NCBI GenBank assembly: GCA_009746045.1
Contig: RPFO01001857.1
Span: forward strand, 1-64,000
Direction: 5' to 3'
From: Mesostigma viride
Lineage: Eukaryota; Streptophyta; Mesostigmatophyceae; Mesostigmatales; Mesostigmataceae
Length of the DNA stretch: 64,000 nucleotides
Part shown: piece after piece, positions 39,246 through 50,148 of the stretch
How the letters are laid out: the number at the start of each line of letters is the position of its first letter
How positions within the stretch are numbered: the stretch's first letter is position 1
Made by a program: the position numbers and the translations under genes
Notes under the pieces: generated by a model
What the model was told of the DNA's origin: nothing
The model's database searches: none
Seen by the model: only the letters and a program-made list of their open reading frames with translations

Positions 39246-39746
39246 ATGTCCGCGGTCCAGGCCTTCAACAACATGCTCTCGATGTTCCTGGGCGAGCTCG
39301 AGCTCGCCTTCCCGGACGAGAAGTCGATCGTCGGCGTGCGCATGGCCTTCTCCCTGGCCTGCAAGGGCAACGCCAGGCTGCCTCTGGACACGTTCATGGA
39401 CGCCATGACGCCGCACGTCCTCTCGATCGTGAACAAGGACCCCGCGTTCTTCGCCGACGCCGTCGCCACCATCCCGTACGTGAAGGACATCCACATCCAA
39501 AAGCATTGGGCGGAGGCGCCGGAGGCCACCAAGGAAGCCATCTGGGAGTACCTCTCCACTCTGACCATGCTGGGCATGGGCGTGCGGAACATCCCCCCCG
39601 AGGTGCTGCGACAGGCGGAGTCCTTGGCGATGACTCTGGCCGAGAAGATCGAGAGCGGCGAAGGGTCCGCGTCCCAGCTCTTGGAGGACGTGATCTCCGG
39701 CGTCAAAGAGATCACGTCGTCCGACAAGCTGTTGACAGAAAATTAA
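39246..39746 (+). CDS. Uncharacterised helical protein, 166 aa
   Basis: Intact frame with a gtatag core motif 6-11 nt before the ATG. Helical, amphipathic, acidic C-terminus. No family is recognised. It shares the promoter type of the capsid genes, so it is probably expressed with them and may be a minor virion component. Confidence 0.55.
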   Translation: MSAVQAFNNMLSMFLGELELAFPDEKSIVGVRMAFSLACKGNARLPLDTFMDAMTPHVLSIVNKDPAFFADAVATIPYVKDIHIQKHWAEAPEATKEAIWEYLSTLTMLGMGVRNIPPEVLRQAESLAMTLAEKIESGEGSASQLLEDVISGVKEITSSDKLLTEN

Positions 39747-40094
39747 CTTCGAGCTAACTACATATAGGATGCAGGTATTCGAACGTTTGTTCGACGACCC
39801 CATGTACTTTTGGCCGTTCGTGCCCGGCGCGAGTGTTTCGGACCGGTGCGACGCGGCCAAGCGGTTCGGGTTGTACGTGATGCTGATCGGCGGCGCCGTC
39901 ACGTGGTCGGTGCGCGCCGTGGTGCTGGGCCTGATTATCATCGTCCTCTCGCACATGTTCTTCTGTTTCGACGCCAGGTTCGCAAAGAGGACGGCGGACG
40001 ACGGCAATCCGCACGCCAACTACACCGTGGGCAGGGACTTCCGGACCGTCGAGGGGACGGTCCCGAGCGCCGTCGCGCGCGACACGTACCAATC

Positions 40095-40709
40095 TGTCAG
40101 GAATATGCCCCAATATGCCTGACAAGTCTAGCACTTACTAATCTAGATAAAGTTCGGGTAGTCCGTAGTTAAGTCAGAACAACCTACAACGCCAGTATGA
40201 CTGCGTAGAGCTCATGTTTGGCTACAACTTTGCCACTAGAATCACCTTGATCTGAGCTCTAGGTAGAAAGTTATGAGTCTTTTCATATATATGTGCTTGG
40301 TCACTATACGGCACTGTAGTACAATCCATGTCGTGTCATGTGGCGCATGGCCCATATAGGACAGGCGCCAATAATTCAATTCGTGGCACCTGGACCGTCA
40401 GCTAGGCGTACCTAATTCTGTCTGCCATGGTACAACCATGATTTGCCAGCAGGCAGCATCTAGCACTGGTTAAGTGTTGCCTAGCTGTCATGTTAAGTTA
40501 ATTATGTTGTGGTCCTGCCGACCAGCCATATAGGTGGTGGCTGGGCTACACGCCAGACATCTTCTCTGACCACCACTGTTCTAGAAAATGGCACCTTTCA
40601 GCCATGGTGGTTGACAAAATATTTACATCATGACACAGTCGTCGATGAGGTCATCATTATTAATGTAATATCAACAACCTCCCATGGTCATAGCATGACA
40701 TTTTTGACA
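40095..40709 (+). repeat. 5' LTR
   Basis: 615 bp, TG...CA ends with a 5-bp terminal inverted repeat. It includes AT-rich segments (atatatatgtgc near 40,285) that could act as a promoter. Confidence 0.9.
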
Positions 40710-41429
40710 TGGCATCGGAATGAGGGGGGTTGTGATCTTTCCAAATCGGGCAAATTTTTGCCTGGGCAGCATTTCGGCAAGAACTTTCGGAATTCTAATC
40801 CGTTGGTGCCACTCAACATGTCCACGGAATCAGCATCAAATTGCGCATCTATTGAACCAAGTCCGGCGTCATTCCGTGGAGTATTGCGTCGGCTACGAAT
40901 TTTCTTGCGGCAGGCCCTGTTTGCTCCGAATTTCGACCTTAAACGACCTCTTGCATGAGCTTCACTAAACATTCAGATTTCTACATTGTCGGCACTTGGG
41001 CGCAGCGGTTCACGCTTTATTTTATTACCCTGGGTGACTACCGGTTGCCAGCCGTGACCAGCCTTGCAAAGCCCAAGACCCCTTTGTTCTTCTGAGAATA
41101 CAACGAGCTTGATGGCGCCTATATAAAGCGACCACAAATGTTTTAAACGGTGGGCCACCTTCCAGGCGACATGGGGTTTCTTTTTCCTAGTTCCAGCCAA
41201 GCATTATTCAGATTTTTTGCCAGTCGCCATGGTTTGGAAGCACCATCGTACATGAGCAGCTATGCACGGACCACTACAACGGCATCAACTACAATGCTCC
41301 ATCCCACGTCGGTGCGGGGAAATCTTGCAGCATCCACCTGGTTCTCCTCTCGCACCCTTGGCTTTTCTTCAATGGGAAACAGCTCGTTTAAATGCCGCTC
41401 GCCAGCCGCAGCAGCCGTCATTAGTTAAG

Positions 41430-41810
41430 TGGCCAGTGACAGCCAACTGCCGCACGCAGCCGTAGTGCAGTACCCAGCACGCGCCATACAGCATGATAGG
41501 ATATAGTAGCAGCAGTCAGCCACACACCACAGCCTGACTCGCTTGTGGTAGTTGTTGCAACCAGCTGCAGATACCTACCAGCACCCCATCAGCATGGCAG
41601 CACACAGTCGCAGCAGCCAGCAACACACAGCAGCCTGATCAGCTCTTAGTAGTAGTTGCAGCCAGCTGCACGTACCTGCCAGCCAAATCGCCACTTCAGA
41701 CCAGCATCAATGCCACCAGCCAGCAGTACGCAGCCGTCTAGTCAGCGGTTAGTAGTCACTGCAGCTAGGTGCCTGTAGCTGCTCACACCCACTGCGGTCG
41801 TCGCCAGCTC
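41430..41810. repeat. Imperfect tandem repeats in the LTR-element interior
   Basis: CAGC-rich units of about 110 bp are repeated two to three times, with shared landmarks cacagcctga, gtagttg and ccagctgca(g/c). No coding potential is evident. They look like an expanded spacer of a non-autonomous retroelement. Confidence 0.55.
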
Positions 41811-42189
41811 CTGATAAATGATTCCAGAGCGACTCCTGCCATTACCAGCTTTTACGTCCACGATTTCTGCTGATTATTACTCCAAGGGGGGCACCCTTCC
41901 AGGGGCATCTACACACGGGGCCGAGCTGGATCCAGTCCTTGTTTTTTCCCAGTATTTCTACGTGACCTGGGGCACCCTGTTCTTCACCTGGCGCACTCCC
42001 AGGGCCACTTGGGGGCCATGTGACCCTTAGCTCCAACTGCTACTCTTGCCTATTTCTCCTTTCAGCATGACCGGGTTAGCCGTGTAAGGGGGGGAGAGCT
42101 TGGGTTTCTTTATACCCGACTACCCTCACTATCCATGTGTTACTTGCCAGGGGGGGTGAGCTTGTATACGGCATTTGGTGCAAGGGGCA

Positions 42190-42804
42190 TGTCAGGAATA
42201 TGCCCCAATATGCCTGACAAGTCTAGCACTTACTAATCTAGATAAAGTTCGGGTAGTCCGTAGTTAAGTCAGAACAACCTACAACGCCAGTATGACTGCG
42301 TAGAGCTCATGTTTGGCTACAACTTTGCCACTAGAATCACCTTGATCTGAGCTCTAGGTAGAAAGTTATGAGTCTTTTCATATATATGTGCTTGGTCACT
42401 ATACGGCACTGTAGTACAATCCATGTCGTGTCATGTGGCGCATGGCCCATATAGGACAGGCGCCAATAATTCAATTCGTGGCACCTGGACCGTCAGCTAG
42501 GCGTACCTAATTCTGTCTGCCATGGTACAACCATGATTTGCCAGCAGGCAGCATCTAGCACTGGTTAAGTGTTGCCTAGCTGTCATGTTAAGTTAATTAT
42601 GTTGTGGTCCTGCCGACCAGCCATATAGGTGGTGGCTGGGCTACACGCCAGACATCTTCTCTGACCACCACTGTTCTAGAAAATGGCACCTTTCAGCCAT
42701 GGTGGTTGACAAAATATTTCCATCATGACAAAGTCGTAAATGAGGTCATCATTATTAATGTAATATCAACAACCTCCCATGGTCATAGCATGACATTTTT
42801 GACA
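42190..42804 (+). repeat. 3' LTR
   Basis: 615 bp, matches the 5' LTR except for about four substitutions in the last 100 bp (for example at the 'gtcgtaaatgagg' site). The near identity indicates a recent insertion. Confidence 0.9.
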
Positions 42805-42918
42805 CAATCGCTCGTCGAGGCGCCCAACGAGTCGGACATGACGCGGTTTCTCGCCGTCGCCCATCCCGACCTCACGCAGCGGAGGAGATATTGATTTTCG
42901 AAGTAGAAGGGTAGAGGG

Positions 42919-45900
42919 ATGGCGCTCGTGCCGCGTCGGGAGACGCCGGCCCCGCCGAGTCTCGTCCCGACGAAACTCAAGCAGGGGAAGGCGCACAGTC
43001 TGGCGTTCCGAGAGAGGATCGCGATCGCCGTGCACTCCGCCAAGACCAGCGACCCGAAACGGCCCCTGTCCGAGGTCGCGGAGATGTTCGCGGTCGATCG
43101 GAAGACCGCGTACAAGTACTACCAGTGGTGGAAACAGGACCGGGAGAACGGGGTCGATTACTCCAACCCCGATCATCTCAAAAAGTCCCTCCTGAACCCC
43201 CTGACCTGGAAGACGAAGAACGACGACCGTGCGTGGGAGGTCCGGCCTCACGATTGGCTCGAGACGCGCTTCCGTCCCCGGATCGCCGGACGCGAGCCGG
43301 CGGACCCCCGCGAGCTGTGGACGCGGCTGTCGAAACATCTCGCGGATCTCCAGACCAATCACCTGCCTCAATACACGGCCGCCGACCTCGTGATTGCGGT
43401 GGAAAAGGTCGCTTCGAAGGGCAGAGAGGTTCTTCCGCGTGCCGAACCGCCGCTGCGATTGCAGAGTTACTACGACCCCGACACGATAGAGCCCGTGTAC
43501 CCTTTGGACTACGCGACGCACGAGGCGGCGGCGACCCGGACGCGCAGGGCGGCCGCGGAGGCCGCGGCGGCCGCGGAGGCGGAAGCCGACAACCGGGCGA
43601 TCGTGCCCGTCGCCGCCACATCCGGCGCGCTCGTCGTGCCCCCGCGATCTTCCCGTGCCATCGTGCGGAGACCCGACCGCGCAAACGATAGGATCATCGT
43701 ATTTCCTTTTATGAAAGATTCCGTGCGTAAAAAGCTGTTGGAAGTACAAAAGTTTGTGAATGAAAACAAAATCACTTTGACCGAAGCGGACGTGGAAAGA
43801 GCTCGCAAGGAACACAAGCTATCGTACAAGACCATCGCGTACGACCATCAGGAGAAGGACCTCAAGTCCGTCAAGGAGGAGAAGAAGGTATTTCGCGAGA
43901 TCCAGGCGACTCTCTACGCGGAAGATTGCGTGTTCATCGACGAGTTCCACGTGGTCATGAACCTGGCGCCCACCAAGGGGTGGACCATGCCCGGGAAACA
44001 CGCGCCTCTGCGCAGGATCGAACAGAGGTTCTCGAAGACGACGGTGCTGGCGGCCATGAGATGGCCGTCCGAGGAGAAACCTCCGCACCCCCGCGCGTGG
44101 CCTTCTTCTTGCGCATCCTGCCGCCGCTGCCGGGCCGCATCACCAACCAAAACCCCTGCAACACCGCGCAAGAACGCGAGGTCGCGGACGTCTTGCGGGA
44201 CAAGTGTGGTGGGAAGGCATCATGATGTTGGTGGGGGGCTACATCCGCCTCTTCGACCCTGTGCCGTTCCACGACATCAGCCTGTTCAAAGTGAAGGCCC
44301 GTCTCGTGAGGCGGAAGGAGTCGAAGAAGGCGCAGGAGCCTCCTCCGCCTCCGTACACCCCCTCCCGTTGCGGCAGGACTTTCGTCAGGTCATCGTGGAG
44401 GGGAGATACGCCGACGTTTTCCCGACGAGGGTGAACCAGGTGGCCGGACAGGTGGGGTTCCTCCCTGAGGTCGAGCAGCTGTGGAAGAAGTCGGGACAAG
44501 ACGCGGTCATGCTCCCGGACGCCGTGAGCAGCGGCGCGATGAGGGACACGTTCTGGTCCTTTCTGCCGGGCTGGAACGCGCGACGGGGCGAGGAACGTTC
44601 CACGATCGCGGACTATCTTGCGACGGTCACGACGCTGCCCTCGCCGGAGGACAAACTCGAGTTCGTGATCCGTCTCGCCGCGCACGATTTCGTGATGATG
44701 CATTATATCCGCCGCCACAACTACCCTGTCAAGCAGAGGATCTACGGTGACGAGATCTCGGATCCGACGTCGCTTGCGGAATTCGCGAAGGATTTCCCGC
44801 CCGGCGTCATGTTCAAGAACGTGACCCCCTTGCTGCGGGGCGGGAACGACGACATCAAGGTCAATGGCATGTTGAAGGAGACGGAAGAGGCCGCCCGCGC
44901 GTCGATGCTGACGTACCCGGAAACGGGCAACGCCGACAAGTCCCACGACGACGAGGACGAGAAGTCGGGTTCGCAGCTGATGGTCGAGAAGTTGATGCAA
45001 GTGTTCCAGAACGCGAGTTTGCGAGATATCCTAAAAGCCGTGTTTTATGACGAAAATGATCGCAAGCACAAGGAATTGGACGATTTCTTCTCCTCGGACG
45101 CCGACAACTCGGCCATGTTCGACAGGGACTACGTGAACCGCAAGCTGCGGATAGCGGACGGGGCGCAGAAGACCGCGCGGCTGACGAATCTCGCGCGCGC
45201 GATCTACAGAGCTCTCAGCGTCCACTGGACGATCCAGGGCATGTCGTCGTCCATGACGCCGCTCGACGTGGCCACTCACATCTGGTTCATCGTCCACCAT
45301 TGCAAAGGACAGGAGCACTGGATGGACGGCAAACTGCGCGACATGAAAGATCCGTACGTGTACGGATACCCCCCAAGATCGATCCCGATTTCCGAGGACA
45401 CGTCTTGGCGAAAGACGTGTTGACGCATTTCCGTACCAAGTCGGGGGTCTCGAGGACGGAGGTCCTGCCCATCCACATCGCTCGACGGCATTTCTCCGAC
45501 AAATACGCCGGCGCGCCGCCGCTCCCGGTCACGAAAACCGTGTTCAAGTGGTTTCTGGAGTCGCTCCCGGACGGCTTCGTGCAAGGAAAGACGATCATCA
45601 TGGACGGCGCTTCCGTCCACGCAAAGCCGGCGAACGAACAGCGGCAGAAGAACAAGGATCTGGAGGAGAATCGGGTCTACCCCGACGGAGAGATGAGCGA
45701 GTTCGCCCTGCTGCTACGGAAGCGGGGAGCCGGCGACGCGCTCCTGCATCCGCCGACGTTCAAACGCTTCAAGGAGCGCAAGCCGGCGTTGGTGTTCCTT
45801 CCTCCGTTTTCTCCCGAATTCAACCCCATCGAGTTGGCGTTCAACACCGCGAAACATTTCATCCGGCGCGAATCGGCCCGGGTCGGCCGCACGCGACTCA

Positions 45901-46933
45901 ACCTCTCGTACGTCATCATCAACGCCTTCCACGCGCTCATCCGGCCGCACGCGATCAAGAACTACATGCTGTGTTCGGGGTACAGGAGCGTGGAGAAGAA
46001 CGTCGTTCCCGTGGTCCTCGACAAGGCCAAGGAGGACGCCGAGACCATACAAGAGGTGAGCGCGTGGAGCGCTGCCGATGTCCTGCTCCCCGTCCGTCGA
46101 GGGTGCATGGCCCAGTTCGTGGACGGAAAGTACGAAGACCCGTCCAAGGAACGGCAGAAGGAGTCGCGCGTCGGTCGAGAGTACGAAGACCCGTCCGAGG
46201 AACCGCGGACGGAGTCGAGCGTCGGTCGATCGCTCACGTATCGCGACTACACCAACGCCGCGCCGATCACGGACGCGTATCCGGGCAAGGCGGGACGACA
46301 GGGAATGGACTTCCGCGTCCCGGTCCGGAGGACGTGCGAAACGGAGAAAAACGCGGAGAGTGGGCACGTCCGCGAAGTGTGGACGCAGGACGCGGACATC
46401 CGCGTCGGCGCCAAGATCGTCAAGTGCAAGCGGAAGCAGGCGTCCGACTACCATGACCGCGACGAGGTCGAGGTCCGTCTCATGGGCCGCGACGATTGGG
46501 TCGAGGCCGTGGTCGTCTCGGCCCCGGCCCTCGGCGCCGTGCACAACCCCTGGATCGGCGTGACCGTCCCCGGCGACCCGAATGTCAAGTACGTAACGGT
46601 AAATCGGGTGAGGGACAGGACAGAGAACGTGTCCTCGCCGCGGAAAGGGCTCGTCGCGCCATGGACGAGAACGAGAACGCGCGGAAGGCACTCGTGGCCA
46701 AGAGGGCCGACGACAGGAAGAGCAAGGGGGCGCAGGCGGACGAAGAGAGGCGGCGGCTATGGAACGCGGGCGACGCCCGTCGCGACAAGTTCCTGTTGCA
46801 GTTCGTCCGAGGAGGGGCGGACCCGCTGGCGATGCTCCGGGCGTCCGAGAGGGAGCTCAAGGGCGTAAAGCCCTTGACGGACGAGGAGGCGGATCGCTTG
46901 CCCGAGGCGTACACGAGGCTACTCGTCTCCTGA
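42919..46933 (+). CDS. Very large DDE (IS630/mariner-fold) protein, multiple frameshifts
   Basis: About 1,340 aa if frames are joined. Order: a helix-turn-helix segment (residues 30-75, SEVAEMFAVDRKTAYKYYQWW); a first catalytic-type Asp in CVFIDEFHVVMN; some 500 residues of unassigned sequence; then IIMDGASVH and LPPFSPEFNPIELAFNTAK, the second and third signature of the DDE_3 superfamily; two 17-residue YEDPS repeats (46,131-46,232); a Tudor/agenet-like beta segment (DEVEVRLMGRDDWVEAVVV); and a charged helical tail. Shifts are needed near 44,095, 44,215, 44,390, 45,370 (CCCCCC) and 46,615. Most IS630/mariner enzymes are 300-400 aa, so it is greatly enlarged. No terminal inverted repeats were found, and it overlaps its neighbour tail to tail, which argues for a resident gene rather than an active transposon. 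Confidence 0.6.
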
Positions 46934-47083
46934 CGACTCGGACATGTCCATGTCCGAGACGAGGGCCGCTTCCGGATCCGCCTCCTCGTCCATCCACTCC
47001 TCGGCTCGGTTCGGGCCGTACACCGCGTACCTCCACACCATGTACAGGGTCATCCCCAGAGAGACCGCCAAGAAGATGTACAT
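46919..47083 (-). CDS. Small single-TM protein, 54 aa
   Basis: The ATG at 47,083 opens MYIFLAVSLGMTLYMVW, a TM helix, followed by a Tyr/Arg junction and a 30-residue acidic tail (EEWMDEEADPEAA ... SGDE). The stop at 46,919 overlaps the DDE gene end by 15 bp. It faces a basic-protein gene at 47,160, with a plausible divergent 75-bp promoter between. Type III topology, probably a virion membrane protein. Confidence 0.5.
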   Translation of the reverse strand: MYIFLAVSLGMTLYMVWRYAVYGPNRAEEWMDEEADPEAALVSDMDMSESSGDE

Positions 47084-47159
47084 GGTCTCGCGGGAGGGGC
47101 GGACACATTTTCGCTCGCGTCCAAGACGCGCGGAAAAAAATGGAGGAACGTGGATAAGG

Positions 47160-47543
47160 ATGCAGCGGCGAGAGGGGTCTTATCGCCAAGTCTACCACGG
47201 CGTCGCCCAGAAAACCCCCGGCGGTCTCACGTCGGCGGACCTCACGAAGAACAAGCGCAAACACATCGTCCCGATCGCCAAGATGGAGGCGGGGAGGGAC
47301 GCGTACAACCGGATCGAGGACTGGGTCGGGTTCAGCAAGCGGGTCCACAAGATGATCGGGGGGGACTACAAGTCGGCGCTCAAGATGGCCAAGAAGCTGA
47401 CGGACGACTATCTCCGTGACGCGAACCTCCCCGCGACCGCCGAGAACAAAAGGAAGTTCTGGACCGAGTACGTCGCCGACCACGATCTCCCCGACGAGGA
47501 CGCGCGCATCTCGCCGGTCTTAGAGGACGACGACGGGTTCTGA
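47160..47543 (+). CDS. Basic protein of a conserved giant-virus family (TPGGL motif)
   Basis: 127-aa frame from the ATG at 47,160. The centre reads VYHGVAQKTPGGLTSADLTKNKRKHIV, which has the pattern T-x-GGL-x3-DL-x2-NK...IV known from short basic proteins of chloroviruses and relatives. The C-terminus is acidic (EDDDGF). The upstream extension to 46,944 is excluded because a better small gene lies antisense there. Probably a DNA- or capsid-associated protein; the family role is not known to me. Confidence 0.6.
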   Translation: MQRREGSYRQVYHGVAQKTPGGLTSADLTKNKRKHIVPIAKMEAGRDAYNRIEDWVGFSKRVHKMIGGDYKSALKMAKKLTDDYLRDANLPATAENKRKFWTEYVADHDLPDEDARISPVLEDDDGF

Positions 47544-47588
47544 GAGGCGCGGCAAGAAGCGTCGAATTTTCTTGCGCGGACCTGACAA

Positions 47589-48121
47589 ATGGAGACGGTC
47601 CGCGCGTGGGTGTTCGTCGACCTCGACCAATGCGCGAAGGACGCGTGTTGCATCGACACGAGTCGGTGTTCGGTCGTCGGGTACTGCGGGAAGGCGTACG
47701 AGGGTCCCGTTCCCGCCCAATGTGACGTCAAGCGATCGGACTCGATGAACAAGGAGGCGGCCGACACCTTGTTTCATTACGACCTCGGGAAACGCATGGC
47801 CACGGGCCAGATCGACCCGTCGCGAGACCATATCTACGTCCTGTCCCGCGACGCGGCGTGGCACAACGCCGGGTACCACCTCCGCGAGGACGGGGTCGTG
47901 CACGCGAAGATGTGCACGGCCGTCGAGAGCTGCCGGAGGAGTACCGCCGGGAGGAGAAGGACTCTTTGCAGGATGTCCTGGCCTCCGGTCCGCCGCTCCC
48001 GAAGAGCTCGAAAGGCGTCGAAAACTACGTCATGAACAACGTCCCGCCGGCCCTCCGCGAGTTGGCCAGGGCGGAGATCCTGAGCCGGATGAACCGGTCT
48101 GAATTTTTGGTGTCCGCGTAG
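47589..48121 (+). CDS. Uncharacterised protein, one frameshift
   Basis: The N-terminal half (VFVDLDQCAKDACCIDTSRC ... VVGYCGKAY) has several Cys and a beta-alpha start. A one-base gap near 47,930 (gtcga|gagctgcc) moves the frame to an ordinary helical C-terminus ending at 48,121. About 177 aa. No family is recognised. Confidence 0.5.
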
Positions 48122-48138
48122 AAGTATACGTCTGCATC

Positions 48139-48366
48139 ATGAACCTCCCCGCGATCGCGTTGCTCGTGCTCGTCGCGGTGTTGTCGTGCGCCGAATGGGC
48201 GAAGGACCGAACGCCGCCGGGCGCCGTCCCTTCCACCCCGTATCCGGAAGCCGATCGCGTGTACTTTTTGATGGAGCGGAAGACGTTGCCACTCCCCCCC
48301 GTGATCTCCTTCGATTTCAATCAGAGACCCGAGGAGCGGATCGGGCTGGGTCCGCATTTATTCTAA
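48139..48366 (+). CDS. Small secreted or membrane-anchored protein, 75 aa
   Basis: Starts with a signal-peptide-like segment (LPAIALLVLVAVLSCAEW) and has a gtatac core motif 13-18 nt before the ATG. The mature part is Pro-rich. No family is recognised. It sits in a line of short genes, 47.6-48.7 kb, with the same promoter style. Confidence 0.5.
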   Translation: MNLPAIALLVLVAVLSCAEWAKDRTPPGAVPSTPYPEADRVYFLMERKTLPLPPVISFDFNQRPEERIGLGPHLF

Positions 48367-48382
48367 CGGAGATGTATACAGC

Positions 48383-48721
48383 ATGTCCGCCACGATCATC
48401 ATCACCGAGACCGGCGTCAAGGAAGAGATGGGACGGACCTTGGACACGGCGCTCGACAACAACGTGAATTACCCCGTGACCGAGGACCAGTTGCGCGCGT
48501 ACGTGGCGTTGGGAGGGAGATTAGATCCATCGGTCGAGAGCATGCGACTGAAGGGGGGCATCCACGTGGCGAATCTGAATCGGGCGATCACCACCGATGA
48601 GCGGTACACGGCCCCGTATCAGCACATGTTCTGGGACAGCATGAAACGCACCGATAGGTACTTGGAATTTCCGATCGTTACGAGCGCATTGCGCCCCGAT
48701 CCCGTAAAGAAACCCATTTGA
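48383..48721 (+). CDS. Uncharacterised 112-aa protein
   Basis: Intact frame with gtatac 4-9 nt upstream of the ATG. Mixed alpha/beta, no Cys or TM. An AATAAA-type signal overlaps the stop region (48,720-48,726). Likely a small virion protein by location and promoter type. Confidence 0.5.
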   Translation: MSATIIITETGVKEEMGRTLDTALDNNVNYPVTEDQLRAYVALGGRLDPSVESMRLKGGIHVANLNRAITTDERYTAPYQHMFWDSMKRTDRYLEFPIVTSALRPDPVKKPI

Positions 48722-48752
48722 ATAAAAGTTCGTTTGTTATTATACGTCATTC

Positions 48753-50140
48753 ATGTTAGCCGCTCTATCAATCGTCGCCCTTTCGGGCTTCTTGATGCGT
48801 CCCGTGCCCCCGAAATCGCGCGCGGACGTGGACGCCGCCACGGCCACGGACCAGCCGGTCCCCGCGATCGCTCGGAGCGTCGTCAGGGACCTCCCTGACG
48901 GGTACCAGGCCTTCCCCTCGTTCACCAGCAGCCGAGGGGGGTACGGCGCCGAGCCTCCCGACTACACCACTGGGCCGCTGATGAAACCGACCATGGGGTA
49001 CGGCCGCAACACTTCCGCGATCAAATTGCACGCCGACCCGCCGCGGGGCTACGTCCCCAGCTACTCGACCTTCGAGAACATATCGACGGCCCCCATCCGC
49101 GCGGGGGCGACGTCCAAAGTGCCCGGACCGGAGCCGTGGACGTCGAAACCCGTGGCGACGGTCGCGGAGATGACCGGTCTCGCCGCCCCCGACCGCATAT
49201 TCGGCATGCACGAGGTGTTCGCGGCGGGGGCGCGCGGGACAATCTCATGCTCGAACCCTCCGCCATCCTATCCAAGAACTGGACGCAGGTCCAGGAACAG
49301 ATCATGGTGCGGAAGCCCAACCCTCAGCAGGCGCACCTCGAGAACCGGTTCGTCGTTCTGGATCCGACGAACCGGGCCAACCGGTCCGGACTCGAGGACC
49401 GGCCGCCGGGGACCGGGAACGAGAGCAACGTGCGGAGGAACGACGCCGGCATCCTGCAGATGAGCGTGCTCCCCGAACGCTCTCTCCCCTTGTCGACCAT
49501 GGACGCGGTCCACGATTCCGGCGGGCAGAGGAGCGGCGTGCGGTACGCGGACCCCTCGTTCACTCGCGTCGACGCGCGCCGGTTCGCCGTCATCGAGAAC
49601 TCGCACACGGGGCCCAAGGAGAACGCGCTGTTCACGCCGCTCACGATGGGCCAGCACATGGCGGTGATGCGGCCACCGGCGAACGAGAGGACGCGGGAGA
49701 ACCTGGTGTCGAACGCGGACGGGGAGAGGCTGGGCACGGCGACGCACGTGAACCCGGACTTGCACGTGCACACGCGGACAAGCGAGACCAAGGTGTTCCA
49801 GAACATCCCCACGTACGCGGACAGCTCCGAGGGGAGACTGATGGGAGAGGACTTTATGCTGACGACGCGACTCCGCGACATCACCGACGAGCAGATCCAC
49901 GCCGTCCGCGGGGCGACGGAACAGGCGACGAACACGATCCTCGAGGAACGCGGGTGGGTCGAGGGGTTCCGCGTGGAAAGACCCGCGAAAGTCGGGACGG
50001 CGGACGTCGAGGTGGAGGTCGGGGAGAAATCGGCGGAGATCGCGTACGCGGCGCTCGCGTCGAACTCGGAGTACATCAAGAACGTGAACCAGGTGCTGGA
50101 GGAGACGTCGGGTCTCGCGTACTTGTACGGCGCGGACTGA
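48753..50140 (+). CDS. Probable structural protein with N-terminal membrane anchor, one frameshift
   Basis: tatacg lies 7-12 nt before the ATG. The N-terminus (LAALSIVALSGFLM) is a short hydrophobic anchor. A Pro/Tyr/Gly-rich stretch follows, then a shift near 49,229 (cgggggcg) joins to a long soluble domain with TRLRDITDEQIHAVRG and a repeated N-x-x-x-R pattern. About 462 aa. Reminiscent in layout of giant-virus virion proteins but no family is certain. Confidence 0.5.
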
Positions 50141-50148
50141 GCGCGACT

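Larger units (their letters stand above)
40095..42804 (+). mobile_element. LTR retrotransposon, non-autonomous, with 5-bp target duplication
   Basis: Two 615-bp direct repeats (40,095-40,709 and 42,190-42,804) start with TGTCA and end with TGACA, the TG...CA ends of LTRs. By eye they differ at four positions. CAATC flanks both sides (40,090-40,094; 42,805-42,809). The sequence right after the 5' LTR (tggcatcggaat) resembles a tRNA primer-binding site of the initiator-Met type; a short purine tract lies before the 3' LTR. The 1.48-kb interior has no gag, protease, RT or integrase frame, so it needs enzymes from a related element. It resembles the TRIM/LARD class. Confidence 0.9.
39769..42894 (+). 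pseudogene. Small two-TM viral protein split by an LTR retrotransposon
   Basis: The 5' part (39,769-40,094) starts with an atatag core motif 3-8 nt before the ATG and encodes an N-terminal region plus two adjacent hydrophobic segments (GLYVMLIGGAVTWSVRAVVLGLIIIVLSH). The 3' part is 42,810-42,894. Removing the element and one CAATC target copy leaves 326 + 85 = 411 nt, an exact open frame of 136 codons with a stop at 42,894. As found, the frame runs eight codons or so into the LTR and stops. This is a small particle or membrane protein inactivated by insertion. Confidence 0.75.

Noticed and set aside
40509-40958. 149-codon frame in the LTR element as gag or RT
   Set aside because: No nucleocapsid CCHC, protease, RT or integrase motif; it straddles the LTR end.
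42919-46933. Active IS630/mariner transposon
   Set aside because: No terminal inverted repeats or TA duplication were seen around the gene, and it overlaps neighbouring genes closely.
46944-47159. N-terminal extension of the TPGGL-type basic protein
   Set aside because: The minus strand has a better gene here (TM plus acidic tail), and the ATG at 47,160 starts the conserved part.
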